Positions 1 to 10,987 of a stretch of DNA of 64,000 nt are shown here, in pieces. Position numbers and translations under genes: made by a program. Origin of the DNA: an uncultured Sutterella sp. (GTDB lineage: Bacteria; Pseudomonadota; Gammaproteobacteria; Burkholderiales; Burkholderiaceae_F); assembly GCA_934255515.1 (NCBI GenBank), contig CAKQON010000001.1:23383-87382 (forward strand), read 5' to 3'. Numbering within the stretch: the stretch's first letter is position 1; each line of letters begins with the position of its first letter. The notes beneath the pieces were generated by a model. The model ran no database searches, was not told the DNA's origin, and worked only from the letters and a program-made list of their open reading frames with translations.

Positions 1-679
1 GCGAAGCGCCCGTGGCAAGAAGAATCAGCATGTCGCCCGGATGGATTCCGGACGATGCGCGCCAGGCTGCCGGCCCCGCGAGCCAGAGACGATCACGGAC
101 GCCTTCCATCACCTCGCGCCCGATGCCCGCGCTCGAGGCGGCCATCCAAACTTCTCCCCCGGCGCGCTCCGCATGGAAGACCGCCGCTCCCATTTCGAGC
201 GCTCCTTCGGCGATTCGAAAGGGGAGACCGAGCGCTTCAGCGCCCCTGCCCCGGGGCTCGTCGAGAAAGGGCTGCGCGCAGGCCGCCTGAAGCGCCTCAA
301 TCATGCTTCCGACGGGATAGTGCTCAAGGACCGGCCCGGCGGCTGCGGCAATGAGATTTTCCTTCTCCACGCTCAGAGTCCCGGATGCCGCATCTTCGAG
401 CGCCAAAGCCGTCTGGTCCGAAAGCGGCCCGAACCCGGCAATACCGACAGTCGTCGAAATAAAGAGCCTTGCTGGAAATGCGCGGCGCTTCTCCGCTGCC
501 GCCCATTGAATGCGTGCTGCCGATCCGTCCTCGCGCGGGGCGCCGGCGGGAAGCGACCGGCCCGCGGTGCGCGCAGTCCACACGGTTTCGCGCCGAAGAT
601 CCGCCGCGAAGACGGTTCCGGAGGGATCGCTCTGAAACCGGATTCCCGGCACATGAAAGCTGCTCCCAATGCGGATCAT
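1..679 (-). CDS. ArgJ-like protein, divergent, N-terminal part only
   Basis: The frame is open from an ATG at 679 to the window edge (226 codons), so the stop lies outside. An AGGGG ribosome site lies 9 bases before the ATG. In Betaproteobacteria argJ (ornithine acetyltransferase, arginine synthesis) usually follows secA. By eye there are faint ArgJ landmarks in the right order: GPVLEHYPVGSMIEAL (residues 115-130), where ArgJ has an STGVI-E-LP-type segment, and DMLILLATG (216-224), where ArgJ has DSFVIIATG. The hallmark region around the autocleavage threonine (KGSGM...NMATML) is not recognisable between them, and the TTDT-type motif is missing too. It may be a diverged or catalytically dead ArgJ relative, or an unrelated protein at this locus. 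The frame is clean, so it does not look like a simple pseudogene. Confidence 0.45.
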   Translation of the reverse strand, partial: MIRIGSSFHVPGIRFQSDPSGTVFAADLRRETVWTARTAGRSLPAGAPREDGSAARIQWAAAEKRRAFPARLFISTTVGIAGFGPLSDQTALALEDAASGTLSVEKENLIAAAAGPVLEHYPVGSMIEALQAACAQPFLDEPRGRGAEALGLPFRIAEGALEMGAAVFHAERAGGEVWMAASSAGIGREVMEGVRDRLWLAGPAAWRASSGIHPGDMLILLATGAS

Positions 680-695
680 GAAGAAATTCCCCTGT

Positions 696-746
696 GGAAA
701 ATGAAATCGCCCGGCGGGTCCTCTTTGCGGGAATCCGGCCGGGCGA
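696..746 (-). terminator. Intrinsic terminator downstream of secA
   Basis: A perfect 9-bp inverted repeat (707-715 with 738-746, TCGCCCGGC/GCCGGGCGA) is followed on the minus strand by the T-rich stretch ATTTCATTTTCC. It lies between the secA stop and the start of the next minus-strand gene, so it probably ends or weakens the secA transcript. Confidence 0.6.
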
Positions 747-795
747 ACGAATGCGCCTCGTTCAGGCGCAGAACGGCTTCTTGAAAAGCTTCAGA

Positions 796-3552
<2,757 letters not shown>

Positions 3553-3881
3553 TGTTCTTAGCTCGGAATTCTCTGGTCCGCACCAAAAGGAAGCCGTCCG
3601 GGGAGAACCCTCAGGACGCCGAAGGGGACCGGTAACGGGTTGCGCTGCCGCGAAGCGGTTCAGGGAAGAATGGAAGACTTTGGGTAGACTCTTCACCTCA
3701 ATGAAGCGGGCTTTGATGGACTTTCATCGTCTCCTCTGCCCGCAACTTTCCTGCCGCCGGGCAAGAGCTTCCCACAGCGTAACCATAGGATTATCGCAGA
3801 TTGCGGAGGATCAATACCTTAACGCATCCGGGATTTGACAAGGAAAGTTTTCTTTCAGGCATCTTTTTCTGAGGTTCCACC
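3553..3881. promoter_or_regulatory. Divergent secA / DciA-like intergenic region
   Basis: This 329-nt stretch holds the starts of two divergent transcripts. On the plus strand a perfect TTGACA (3835-3840) lies ahead of the DciA-like gene, but its -10 partner is poor. On the minus strand a GATAAT box (3790-3795) would serve secA, with a weak -35. I see no small gene with a convincing ribosome site and no clear operator palindrome. Confidence 0.4.
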
Positions 3882-6236
3882 GTGCCCAAATTGCGCCGAA
3901 TGCCCGCCGACTTTCAGCTGAAGCGCCGGGGCTTCCGTTCCCCGCAGCGCTCGCTCGAACAGAGCTCACGCACGGCCGGCCTGGCTGAATCCTATGCGCT
4001 CTCCCTGCGGGCCGGGAAAGCCGTGGCGCCCGTCATCAAAGCCATGGGACTTGCGCTTGACTACGAGACCGGCCGGGGCGTGCGCATTGAGAACAATAAA
4101 GCGGTCTTCATCACCGACAGCGCCGCGCAGCTCTCACGATTGAGAAACCTCTCCAAACGCCTCCTTGAAAAGCTCATCGCCGACGGGGTGCCCGTCCTCG
4201 GAGTCGAATTCAGGCTCCGCGGCAGACGCGCACCAGAAGAGAAAGCTGAAGCGATCTCCCCCGTGAGAACGACCTCGATCATTGCCGCTGCGGAACTTCT
4301 CTCCGCAGCCGAAAAGCTCATCAACCCGGAGCTGCGCGAGCAGATCCGGGCGCTCGCGCATACGCTGGAACCAAGCCCCGAAGAGCTTCCGCTTGCCGTT
4401 CTCACTGCCATTACAGCCCAGCACGAGCGGCTCGAGAAGCTCGGAAGCGAAATCAAAGGACTCCGGGAAAAGCTCCCTCAGGCTCCCGACCCGCTTCTCG
4501 TTCCTGAAGATGCCGCCGCGGCCGCAAGCGAGGAACTCGCGGGCGTCCGGGGAAGGATGCTGAAGCGCATCGCGCGCCGCACGGCCTTTGAAAAAGCCGC
4601 CAGCGAGGCGGATGCCGAAAGAAAGGCCCTTCTTCCCATGCTCAATGCGTTCGAGTCCCGCGCGATGGCCGGGAAAGAAGGGGAGACCGTCGACTTCCCT
4701 GCGCTCAGAGACGAAGTCATTGCGTTCGCCCGCAGGCTCTCCGCCGCCCTGCGGAGCGTAAAGGACGCGAGGGAGCGCCTCACCGCTCAGGTCGAGGAGG
4801 AAAAGCAGAAGAAGGAGAGCGCGCACGAGCCCTCGAAAGAATCCGACGAGGAGCGCGCGCGCGCGCTTCGCGCTGGCTTTTCAGCTCCGCCCCCCAATAT
4901 GGCGCTTCGCGAAAAGCTCCGCGGAACTCTTGCGAAGCTCCTCGCCGAAATCCGCGTGACGCGGAAGGAACTCCAGAAGGCCCGCGATCAGCTCCCACCT
5001 GCAGGCAACATTCTTGCGGGCGACGAAACGCTTGCCGCCGACATCGAGCGCCTTGCGGAAGCCCGGAAAAAAGGCGAGAAGGCGCCTGAGGAAGCGCTCT
5101 CGCCTCAGAGTTCGCGTCTTCTTCTCATCTGGAATTCCCGGTCGGAAATTGAAGAAAAACTCTCCGAAGCCTTCGCGAAGCTCGAGGCGCTCGAAAAAAC
5201 GCTCGAGAGCGACCGGCCGAAGCTACGCGTACCGAGGAGCTTCTCTGCATCGGCCCTCGCTTCGGACTTCGCGGAACTCCGCAAAATTGATCTTCGCCGC
5301 CCGGAGAATGAAGGCGCGCTCAATGCGCTCTCCTCCGAATCGGAATATCTGAAGGAAGCGGCCGAGATGCTCCGCTCGAGCCTTCCCAAAGGGGAGCTTC
5401 CCGGCGAAAATCCCGCCGAGGTGCGGCTCGATGCCCTCGCGGGAATCCTCCGCGAACATCTGCGGGCGATCCTCTCCGCGCTCGGACTCTCTCCCAACGA
5501 AAGCATCATTCCCACCGAAGCGGAGGCTGCGACCTCTCCTGAAACGAGCGCCCTGAGGGAGCGCCAGCTCGCAAGGCTTAATCTCTGGCGCGAGCGGCGT
5601 GCCCTCGTTCAGAAGGCGGAGGACGCGCTTAAAAATTTCTCTTCCGTCCTCTCGTCGCCTAAGGATTCCGGTGAACAAACGTCCCGGAACGTCCTCTTCG
5701 CCGCGCTCGAAAAATCGCTCGCGAACGCCTTTGAGCTGGCGGAAGCCGCACGCCGTGAAGCGGCGCCGAAGATCCCTGCGCTCACGATCGAATCGGCGGA
5801 TGCCGAACGCTCCCGGCGCGAGGAAGCCGAAAGGGCCCGGAAGGAGCGCGAAGCAGAGGAAAAAAGTAAAAAGACCGTGAAGGCGCCGAAGCCTCCCGAA
5901 GCAGCTCCCGGGAGCCTTGAGGAAAAGCTTCAGATCCTTCGGGACATTCTCCCGGTCTGGAAGGATCGCCTCCCCCGAGCGCCCGATCCGAATCTGATTC
6001 CGTCTGAAGCCGATGCCGCACGCCGGGAGGACCTGCGGGAAATCCGCAGCCGCATGCTGCTCAGGCGCGCAAACCACGAAGCCTTCACACAGGAATTCGA
6101 CGAACTCTCCGGTCTTCTCGCACAGGTCGAGGGCATGGCGGCCAATCCGCTCGCCGACGGTGCAGAAACGGAGCGCCTCGCGCAAAAGCTTGATGATTGG
6201 GCGAACGACTTCTCCGCCCGCCTTGCAAAGCTCTGA
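3882..6236 (+). CDS. Long DciA-domain (DUF721) protein with helical repeats
   Basis: Residues about 30-115 resemble the DciA/DUF721 domain (segment VRIENNKAVFITDSAAQLSR, then LSKRLLEKL and a short beta-hairpin). DciA loads the replicative helicase DnaB in bacteria that lack DnaC, and DUF721 genes occur near secA/lpxC in this group. Typical DciA proteins have 100-200 residues; this one has 784. Residues 115-784 are rich in Glu, Lys, Arg, Ala and Leu, predicted helical, and contain four degenerate repeats (about 190-290, 357-443, 522-620, 683-781). The first and last are clearest: LPQAPDPLLVPE...RGRMLKRI and LPRAPDPNLIPS...RSRMLLRR. A charged stretch (641-670) looks like a coiled coil. I chose the GTG at 3882 because GAGG lies 7 bases before it; an ATG at 3900 is an alternative. 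The DciA call is fairly safe; the role of the long extension is unknown. Confidence 0.7.
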   Translation: MPKLRRMPADFQLKRRGFRSPQRSLEQSSRTAGLAESYALSLRAGKAVAPVIKAMGLALDYETGRGVRIENNKAVFITDSAAQLSRLRNLSKRLLEKLIADGVPVLGVEFRLRGRRAPEEKAEAISPVRTTSIIAAAELLSAAEKLINPELREQIRALAHTLEPSPEELPLAVLTAITAQHERLEKLGSEIKGLREKLPQAPDPLLVPEDAAAAASEELAGVRGRMLKRIARRTAFEKAASEADAERKALLPMLNAFESRAMAGKEGETVDFPALRDEVIAFARRLSAALRSVKDARERLTAQVEEEKQKKESAHEPSKESDEERARALRAGFSAPPPNMALREKLRGTLAKLLAEIRVTRKELQKARDQLPPAGNILAGDETLAADIERLAEARKKGEKAPEEALSPQSSRLLLIWNSRSEIEEKLSEAFAKLEALEKTLESDRPKLRVPRSFSASALASDFAELRKIDLRRPENEGALNALSSESEYLKEAAEMLRSSLPKGELPGENPAEVRLDALAGILREHLRAILSALGLSPNESIIPTEAEAATSPETSALRERQLARLNLWRERRALVQKAEDALKNFSSVLSSPKDSGEQTSRNVLFAALEKSLANAFELAEAARREAAPKIPALTIESADAERSRREEAERARKEREAEEKSKKTVKAPKPPEAAPGSLEEKLQILRDILPVWKDRLPRAPDPNLIPSEADAARREDLREIRSRMLLRRANHEAFTQEFDELSGLLAQVEGMAANPLADGAETERLAQKLDDWANDFSARLAKL

Positions 6237-6263
6237 AATCCGCGTGTTCAGCGACCGGAAAAG

Positions 6264-6299
6264 GAAAAGCCCGCGCTCACCGAAGCGTACGGGCTTTTC
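6264..6299. terminator. Bidirectional intrinsic terminator
   Basis: GAAAAGCCCG (6264-6273) pairs with CGGGCTTTTC (6290-6299), giving a stem flanked by A and T runs on both strands. It lies between the converging DciA-like gene and lpxC and can end both transcripts. Confidence 0.8.
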
Positions 6300-6321
6300 T
6301 CAACTCGGGAAGCGGAATGCC

Positions 6322-7284
6322 TCAGAGCGGCGTATTGCCGGAGCGGTCCGACTTTACGGAATCCTCTTCGGGAGACACGGCCGCGGGCTGCGGCCAGAAG
6401 TCGACCGGACAGTCCTTCGCATGCTCGAAAGTCACTTCTTCCCAGGCATCCGGGGTCGCCAGGAGCTTTCTCAGGAGCTGATTGTTGAGTCCGTGCCCCG
6501 ACTTTTCGGCAATGTAGTGCGCGAGGAGCGGGGCTCCAAGCACATAAAGATCCCCCATCGCGTCGAGGATCTTGTGCTTCACGAACTCCGCCTGTTCGCG
6601 CAGTCCGCCGGGATTAAGCACCCGAAATTCGTCCATCACGATGGCGTTGTCGAGCGACCCGCCCTGAGCGAGGCCGATGCGCCGCAGCATTTCCACGTCC
6701 TGCACGAAGCCGAAGGTGCGGCAGTGCGCCACCGCCTGCTCGTAGTTGACGCGCGAAAAGTCGATGTCGGCGTACTGATCGGTTGCATCAATCGCCGGAT
6801 GCCCGAACGCGATCCGGAAGGAAAGCCGGAAGCCTTCATGAGGTTCGAGCCTCGCGAGCTTGTCGCCCTCGCGCACCTCAATCGGCTTCAGAATCCGCAC
6901 GAACTTTCTCGCGGCCTTCTGCTCGACGATCCCGGCGCTGTGAAGGAGGTACACAAAGCTTGCACCCGAACCGTCCATCACGGGAATCTCGGGAGCATTC
7001 ACCTCAACAATGCAGTTGTCGACCCCGAGTCCGCTGAAGGCGCTCATCAGATGTTCGATGGTCGCCACCGCGGCGCGCCCCACATTGACGGTCGTCGCCA
7101 TGCGGGTATCGTTCACATTGAGGGGTTCGGCGGGAATGTCGACGGGGGGCTCCAAATCCACGCGGCGAAAGACGATGCCGGTATCGGCCGGAGCGGGCCT
7201 CAGAACGAGGCGGATCTTTCTGCCGCTGTGAAGCCCGATGCCGACAGCGGCAACCGATTCGCCGAGCGTGCGCTGAGAAAACAT
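6322..7284 (-). CDS. lpxC: UDP-3-O-acyl-GlcNAc deacetylase LpxC
   Basis: LpxC is the zinc deacetylase that makes the committed step of lipid A synthesis. The 320-residue product starts [21 protein letters not shown], as in the family. The zinc ligands fall at family-typical numbering: His78 (TIEHLM), His237 and Asp241 ([11 protein letters not shown]), with a second catalytic His at 264 (SGHGLNNQ). It ends the dcw cluster, 6 bases after ftsZ, and probably shares its transcript; GGGAGC overlapping the ftsZ stop region serves as ribosome site. The tail after about residue 300 is short, variable and acidic. Confidence 0.97.
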   Translation of the reverse strand: MFSQRTLGESVAAVGIGLHSGRKIRLVLRPAPADTGIVFRRVDLEPPVDIPAEPLNVNDTRMATTVNVGRAAVATIEHLMSAFSGLGVDNCIVEVNAPEIPVMDGSGASFVYLLHSAGIVEQKAARKFVRILKPIEVREGDKLARLEPHEGFRLSFRIAFGHPAIDATDQYADIDFSRVNYEQAVAHCRTFGFVQDVEMLRRIGLAQGGSLDNAIVMDEFRVLNPGGLREQAEFVKHKILDAMGDLYVLGAPLLAHYIAEKSGHGLNNQLLRKLLATPDAWEEVTFEHAKDCPVDFWPQPAAVSPEEDSVKSDRSGNTPL

Positions 7285-7290
7285 TTGGTC

Positions 7291-8508
7291 TTAGCTCCCG
7301 CTGGAGCGCAGATAGGTCGGAATTGCATAGCCGCCGCCCGAAGGAACGGTCACGGGTTCGGGAACCTTCCGCTCGCCCTGAGAGGCGTCAGCCCCGGCAG
7401 CGGGCTTCTTCTCAGAGGGAATGGAAGCCGCGCCGAGAGTGGGCGCCGTGTAGGCCGCGCCGTCAATCTGCGGAATGGCGCCGGCAGGAAGGCCCTGCCC
7501 CACATCGGGCGCTTCCGCGGCGCTCGACGTATCGGGCGCTTCGCCCGGTTCGAACGGACGGTCGAGCCCGGTTGCCACCACGGTCACGCGCACCTCGTCG
7601 CCCATTTCTTCTGAAATGGCGGAACCGAAAATGACGTTCGCCTGCTTGGCAACGAAGGTATTGAGCACGCCCATCGCCTCGCGGATTTCCGCGAGCGTGA
7701 GGCTGTCGTTGCCCGTGAAGTAGACGAGCATGCCGCGGGCGCCCTGAAGGTTCGCGCCTTCGAGGAGCGGGCAGGCAATGGCCTTTTCGGCGGCAACGCG
7801 CGCGCGGTCGGGACCGGAGGCCGTGGCAAGGCCGATGATGGCGCTGCCGCGCTCGCTCATGACGGTCTTCAAATCTTCGAAGTCGACATTGATCGTGCCC
7901 GGCGTGTGGATGATCTCGGCAATGCCGACGCAGGCCTTGTAGAGCACTTCGTTCGAAGTCTCAAAGCACTCCTTCATCGTTGCGTTGGGCGGGCATTCCT
8001 CCTCGAGCTTCTCGTTGAGGATGACAATCATCGAGTCGACCTTGGCCTTCAGGTTTTCAATCCCCTGCTCGGCCGTGCGCATGCGGCGGGCGCCTTCAAA
8101 GCTGAAGGGCTTCGTCACGACGGCAACGGTGAGAATTCCCATTTCCTTCGCGATCTCGGCGATCACGGGCGCAGCGCCCGTGCCCGTGCCGCCGCCCATG
8201 CCGGCGGTGATGAAGAGGAGGTTGGCCCCGCGGATCGCCTCGGCCACCTGCTCGCGCTTTTCCTGCGCGGCGGCGGCGCCGATTTCAGGACGGGCGCCCG
8301 CGCCGAGCCCGGTGCTGCCGAGCTGAATATTGACGTGCGCCTTCGAGCGCTGCAGGGCCTGATGATCCGTGTTGGCCGCAATGAACTCAATGCTCTTGGC
8401 GCCGTGCGTAATCATGTGCTCGACGGCATTTCCGCCGCCGCCGCCCACGCCGATCACCTTGATGACGGTTTTCAGGGGATCAAATTCAGGGAGAACTTCG
8501 AAAGCCAT
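7291..8508 (-). CDS. ftsZ: Cell division GTPase FtsZ
   Basis: FtsZ is the tubulin-like GTPase that forms the Z ring. The start MAFEVLPEFDPLKTVIKVIG at 8508 has AGAGGT upstream; the same frame stays open to 9078 but that part is antisense low-complexity sequence. The glycine-rich loop VGGGGGNA (residues 21-28) and the tubulin signature GGGTGTG (105-111) are intact. After residue about 320 comes a Pro/Ala/Ser-rich linker, then the C-terminal peptide YAIPTYLRSSGS, the docking site for FtsA. The order ftsQ-ftsA-ftsZ is standard. The 128-nt gap to ftsA may hold an extra promoter, though none is obvious. Confidence 0.98.
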   Translation of the reverse strand: MAFEVLPEFDPLKTVIKVIGVGGGGGNAVEHMITHGAKSIEFIAANTDHQALQRSKAHVNIQLGSTGLGAGARPEIGAAAAQEKREQVAEAIRGANLLFITAGMGGGTGTGAAPVIAEIAKEMGILTVAVVTKPFSFEGARRMRTAEQGIENLKAKVDSMIVILNEKLEEECPPNATMKECFETSNEVLYKACVGIAEIIHTPGTINVDFEDLKTVMSERGSAIIGLATASGPDRARVAAEKAIACPLLEGANLQGARGMLVYFTGNDSLTLAEIREAMGVLNTFVAKQANVIFGSAISEEMGDEVRVTVVATGLDRPFEPGEAPDTSSAAEAPDVGQGLPAGAIPQIDGAAYTAPTLGAASIPSEKKPAAGADASQGERKVPEPVTVPSGGGYAIPTYLRSSGS

Positions 8509-8636
8509 TTCAACCTCTGATGGAAAAGTCTGCAAATTATCTACGAATTCTGAGGATGGCGGGAAGCCTCCCGCCGCTGCCGAAAAAAACTGTGTGTCCG
8601 TTGGAAAAGAATCTTTTTTGAGGGGGATGCCTTTCC

Positions 8637-9875
8637 TCAATAGTCGCCGAGGAAGAAGGTCTTGAGCCCCCCGAGAAAGCTCATGCTTCGCCGCATTCCG
8701 AAGGCGCGCTCGGGGCCGGAGAGGCTCTCCTTCAGGGCACAGACCGCGAGTCCGGCGGCTACGGCGGCGTCGGAGCGCTGCAGAAGCGGGCTCTCGCCCT
8801 CGACCCGATCCGGAATTCCGATGCGCACGTGCTTGTCGAGAATAGCTTCCGCCTCTTCGCCGATGCCGCGCAGCATCGCGCCTCCACCCGTGAGCACCAC
8901 GAGCTCGACCTGGTCGAGGACGCCGGCGTCGGCGAGCATCTTGCGGTAAATCCCGAAAAACTGCCGCACGCGCGAGGAGAGGGTCTTGACGAGGAGATCC
9001 CGCGCGTAAGGCCTTGTCGTGCGGCCGTGCACCTCGATCTGAACGATTTCGCCGGGAAGCACCTGCGACAGCCGGCATTCGCCCGAGCGGAGCTTCAGCG
9101 CCTCGGCGTCCTCAAGGCTGATGCCGAGAACGATCGCGAGGTCGCGCGTGAAGTGCTCCGCCCCCCAGGGACGAACGTCCGTGAAGAGAATCCGGCCCTC
9201 CCGAAAAACGATGAGGGAGGTCGTCTCCGCGCCGATGTCGATGAGCGCGGTGCCGCACGTCTTCTCGGTTTCCGAGAGCACAGCCTGCGCGGCCGCCCAG
9301 GGGTGAGGCTCGTAGTTGAGAAGTTCGAGCCCCACGCGCTGGATGGCATGCTTCAGATTATTGGCGTTCGTTCTCGAGCCGTATAGCGCATGCACGTCGG
9401 CCTCGAGCTTCTGCCCGACGAGCCCCACGGGCTTGTCGGTCACAAGGTCGCCGCAGCGGTATCCCTGCGGGATCAATTTGAGAAGGCTCTCGCCCTTCAT
9501 GTCGCGAAGCGCGGACTGCCGGGCATTCAATTCAGCCTGCTCGACATCCTCGCGCGTGACTTCGCGTCCGCGCAGCACCGTCTGCCCCGTGCAGTTGGCG
9601 CTTTTCAGTGTATGGCCGCCGATCGCCGCCCAGACGCCCGTAATCTCGACGCCCGCCGTGAAGCCCGCTTCACTCACGGCCTGACGGATCGACCCCACGG
9701 CAGCCGTGACGTCCACAACGCAGCCGTTCCGGATGCCCGACGACGGCGTATTGCCGATGCCGATCACGCGCAGCATTTCCGGCTCATCCCCCGGACGGGC
9801 GACAAGGCAGAGCACCTTGTCGGAACCGACATCAAGGGCGGCGAAAAATTCCTTATTTTCCTTCTGCTGCTTCAT
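8637..9875 (-). CDS. ftsA: Cell division protein FtsA
   Basis: FtsA is the actin-like ATPase that tethers FtsZ to the membrane and recruits later division proteins. The 412-residue product has the phosphate-1 motif AALDVGSDKVLCLVA near the N terminus, the phosphate-2 region ALIDIGAETTSLIVF, the adenosine motif VLTGGGAMLRGI, and ends with an amphipathic membrane-targeting helix (GGLKTFFLGDY). Its ATG overlaps the ftsQ stop as ATGA, so the two are translationally coupled. Confidence 0.97.
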   Translation of the reverse strand: MKQQKENKEFFAALDVGSDKVLCLVARPGDEPEMLRVIGIGNTPSSGIRNGCVVDVTAAVGSIRQAVSEAGFTAGVEITGVWAAIGGHTLKSANCTGQTVLRGREVTREDVEQAELNARQSALRDMKGESLLKLIPQGYRCGDLVTDKPVGLVGQKLEADVHALYGSRTNANNLKHAIQRVGLELLNYEPHPWAAAQAVLSETEKTCGTALIDIGAETTSLIVFREGRILFTDVRPWGAEHFTRDLAIVLGISLEDAEALKLRSGECRLSQVLPGEIVQIEVHGRTTRPYARDLLVKTLSSRVRQFFGIYRKMLADAGVLDQVELVVLTGGGAMLRGIGEEAEAILDKHVRIGIPDRVEGESPLLQRSDAAVAAGLAVCALKESLSGPERAFGMRRSMSFLGGLKTFFLGDY

Positions 9876-10969
9876 GGCTCACTTCTGAACGTTCCGTGGG
9901 GGGTGTTTTCCTGCGCTTCAAGCTCCGTGCTGTCGGCGGAATCATCCGCATCCGAAGCGCTCTCCTGATCGTTGTCCGGGGAGAGCGCATCCGGTCCGGC
10001 CTGAGGAGCTTCCTGTGCCTGAGGGGCTTCCGGGGATTGAGCCGGTTTTTCTGCCGGCAGGGCAACGGACTCCTTCTTCTCCTCCGCCCGGGCATTTTCC
10101 TCCAGATAGGCTTCTAGCGCCTTTTTGTCCACCTTGCCTGCGGCAATGGCGCGCCGGTAGCGCGCGTCGATGGATGAGGGCGGACCGCCGAGGAGCTCTT
10201 CCATCCGGGGATAGGCTGCCGCCACCTGCCGAACGCGCTCCTCTACGGGAGATCCCGCCGTGTCGCGCCCGAGCTCCACACGGGTCGGCGGAATCCTCGG
10301 CCCTTGAATGACGAGCGACCAGCTGCCCCGGTCCGAAAGCGAAAGCGCCGTAATGCGGAAGGGAAGGTCGCCGAAGAGCGACGTAAAGCGGCGGTAGCGC
10401 CTCAGAAGTTCCGGCACGTCCTCTGCCGCGCAGGAAAAGGTCGGAAGATTCCGGGCTTCCGCGCCTTCCTCGGGATTGGCAGAAAAGAGCTTTCCTTCAA
10501 TGCTGATGAGACGTCCGTCCTCGAGCTGAGCCGCGGCCTCATAGACCGTGATATCGACTTCTATCCGATCGGGCCAGATGCGCCGCACGGACGCATGCTT
10601 CACCCAGGGAACGGTTTCCGCGGCCGCGCGCACGGCGGCAATGTCGGTCGTGAAGTAGGACTTCCCCTCGAGCTCGGGTTCGACGACTTCCTTGAGGCGC
10701 GGCAGAGGCACTTTCGCCGTATCGCCCTTCATCTCGAGCCGGTGGATCCTGACGTAGTCAAGCCCCGTCACGGCAGGGGCCGCCAGATAGGCGCCCGCCA
10801 GCGCGGCGGCGAAAAGGAGACCCGCGAGGCCCCGGATCAGGCTCCCCGAACGCCTTTTTTGAGGATGAGCGCCGCCCTCCGGCACGCTTGTCGTACCGGT
10901 GAGCGGGATCTGCTCGAGCGCCTCTCCTCTGTAGGAGAGGCTTCTCGGCGTGTTATTGAAGTCCTCCAC
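9872..10969 (-). CDS. ftsQ: Cell division protein FtsQ with long C-terminal tail
   Basis: FtsQ is a bitopic inner-membrane protein that links the early divisome to FtsL, FtsB and the septal synthase. A cytoplasmic N terminus of about 43 residues is followed by one membrane helix (about 44-67), then a POTRA-type domain starting LDYVRIHRLEMKG and the FtsQ beta-domain (AETVPWVKHASVRRIWPDRI is the hallmark). At 365 residues it is about 90 longer than usual. The excess lies after about residue 285 and is Glu/Ala/Pro/Asp-rich with no predicted fold, ending in the periplasm. The start has no strong ribosome site, but the family N terminus fits. The stop overlaps ftsA. Confidence 0.93.
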   Translation of the reverse strand: MEDFNNTPRSLSYRGEALEQIPLTGTTSVPEGGAHPQKRRSGSLIRGLAGLLFAAALAGAYLAAPAVTGLDYVRIHRLEMKGDTAKVPLPRLKEVVEPELEGKSYFTTDIAAVRAAAETVPWVKHASVRRIWPDRIEVDITVYEAAAQLEDGRLISIEGKLFSANPEEGAEARNLPTFSCAAEDVPELLRRYRRFTSLFGDLPFRITALSLSDRGSWSLVIQGPRIPPTRVELGRDTAGSPVEERVRQVAAAYPRMEELLGGPPSSIDARYRRAIAAGKVDKKALEAYLEENARAEEKKESVALPAEKPAQSPEAPQAQEAPQAGPDALSPDNDQESASDADDSADSTELEAQENTPHGTFRSEP

Positions 10970-10987
10970 GGCCCCGTGCTTTCCCGA

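Noticed and set aside
3553..3696. Extra 48 residues at the SecA N terminus from a GTG at 3696.
   Set aside because: No ribosome site, and SecA proteins begin at [11 protein letters not shown] or similar.
8509..9078. N-terminal extension of the ftsZ frame by 190 codons.
   Set aside because: The extra part is Arg-rich shadow sequence over ftsA; MAFEVLPEF at 8508 has a good ribosome site and matches the family start.
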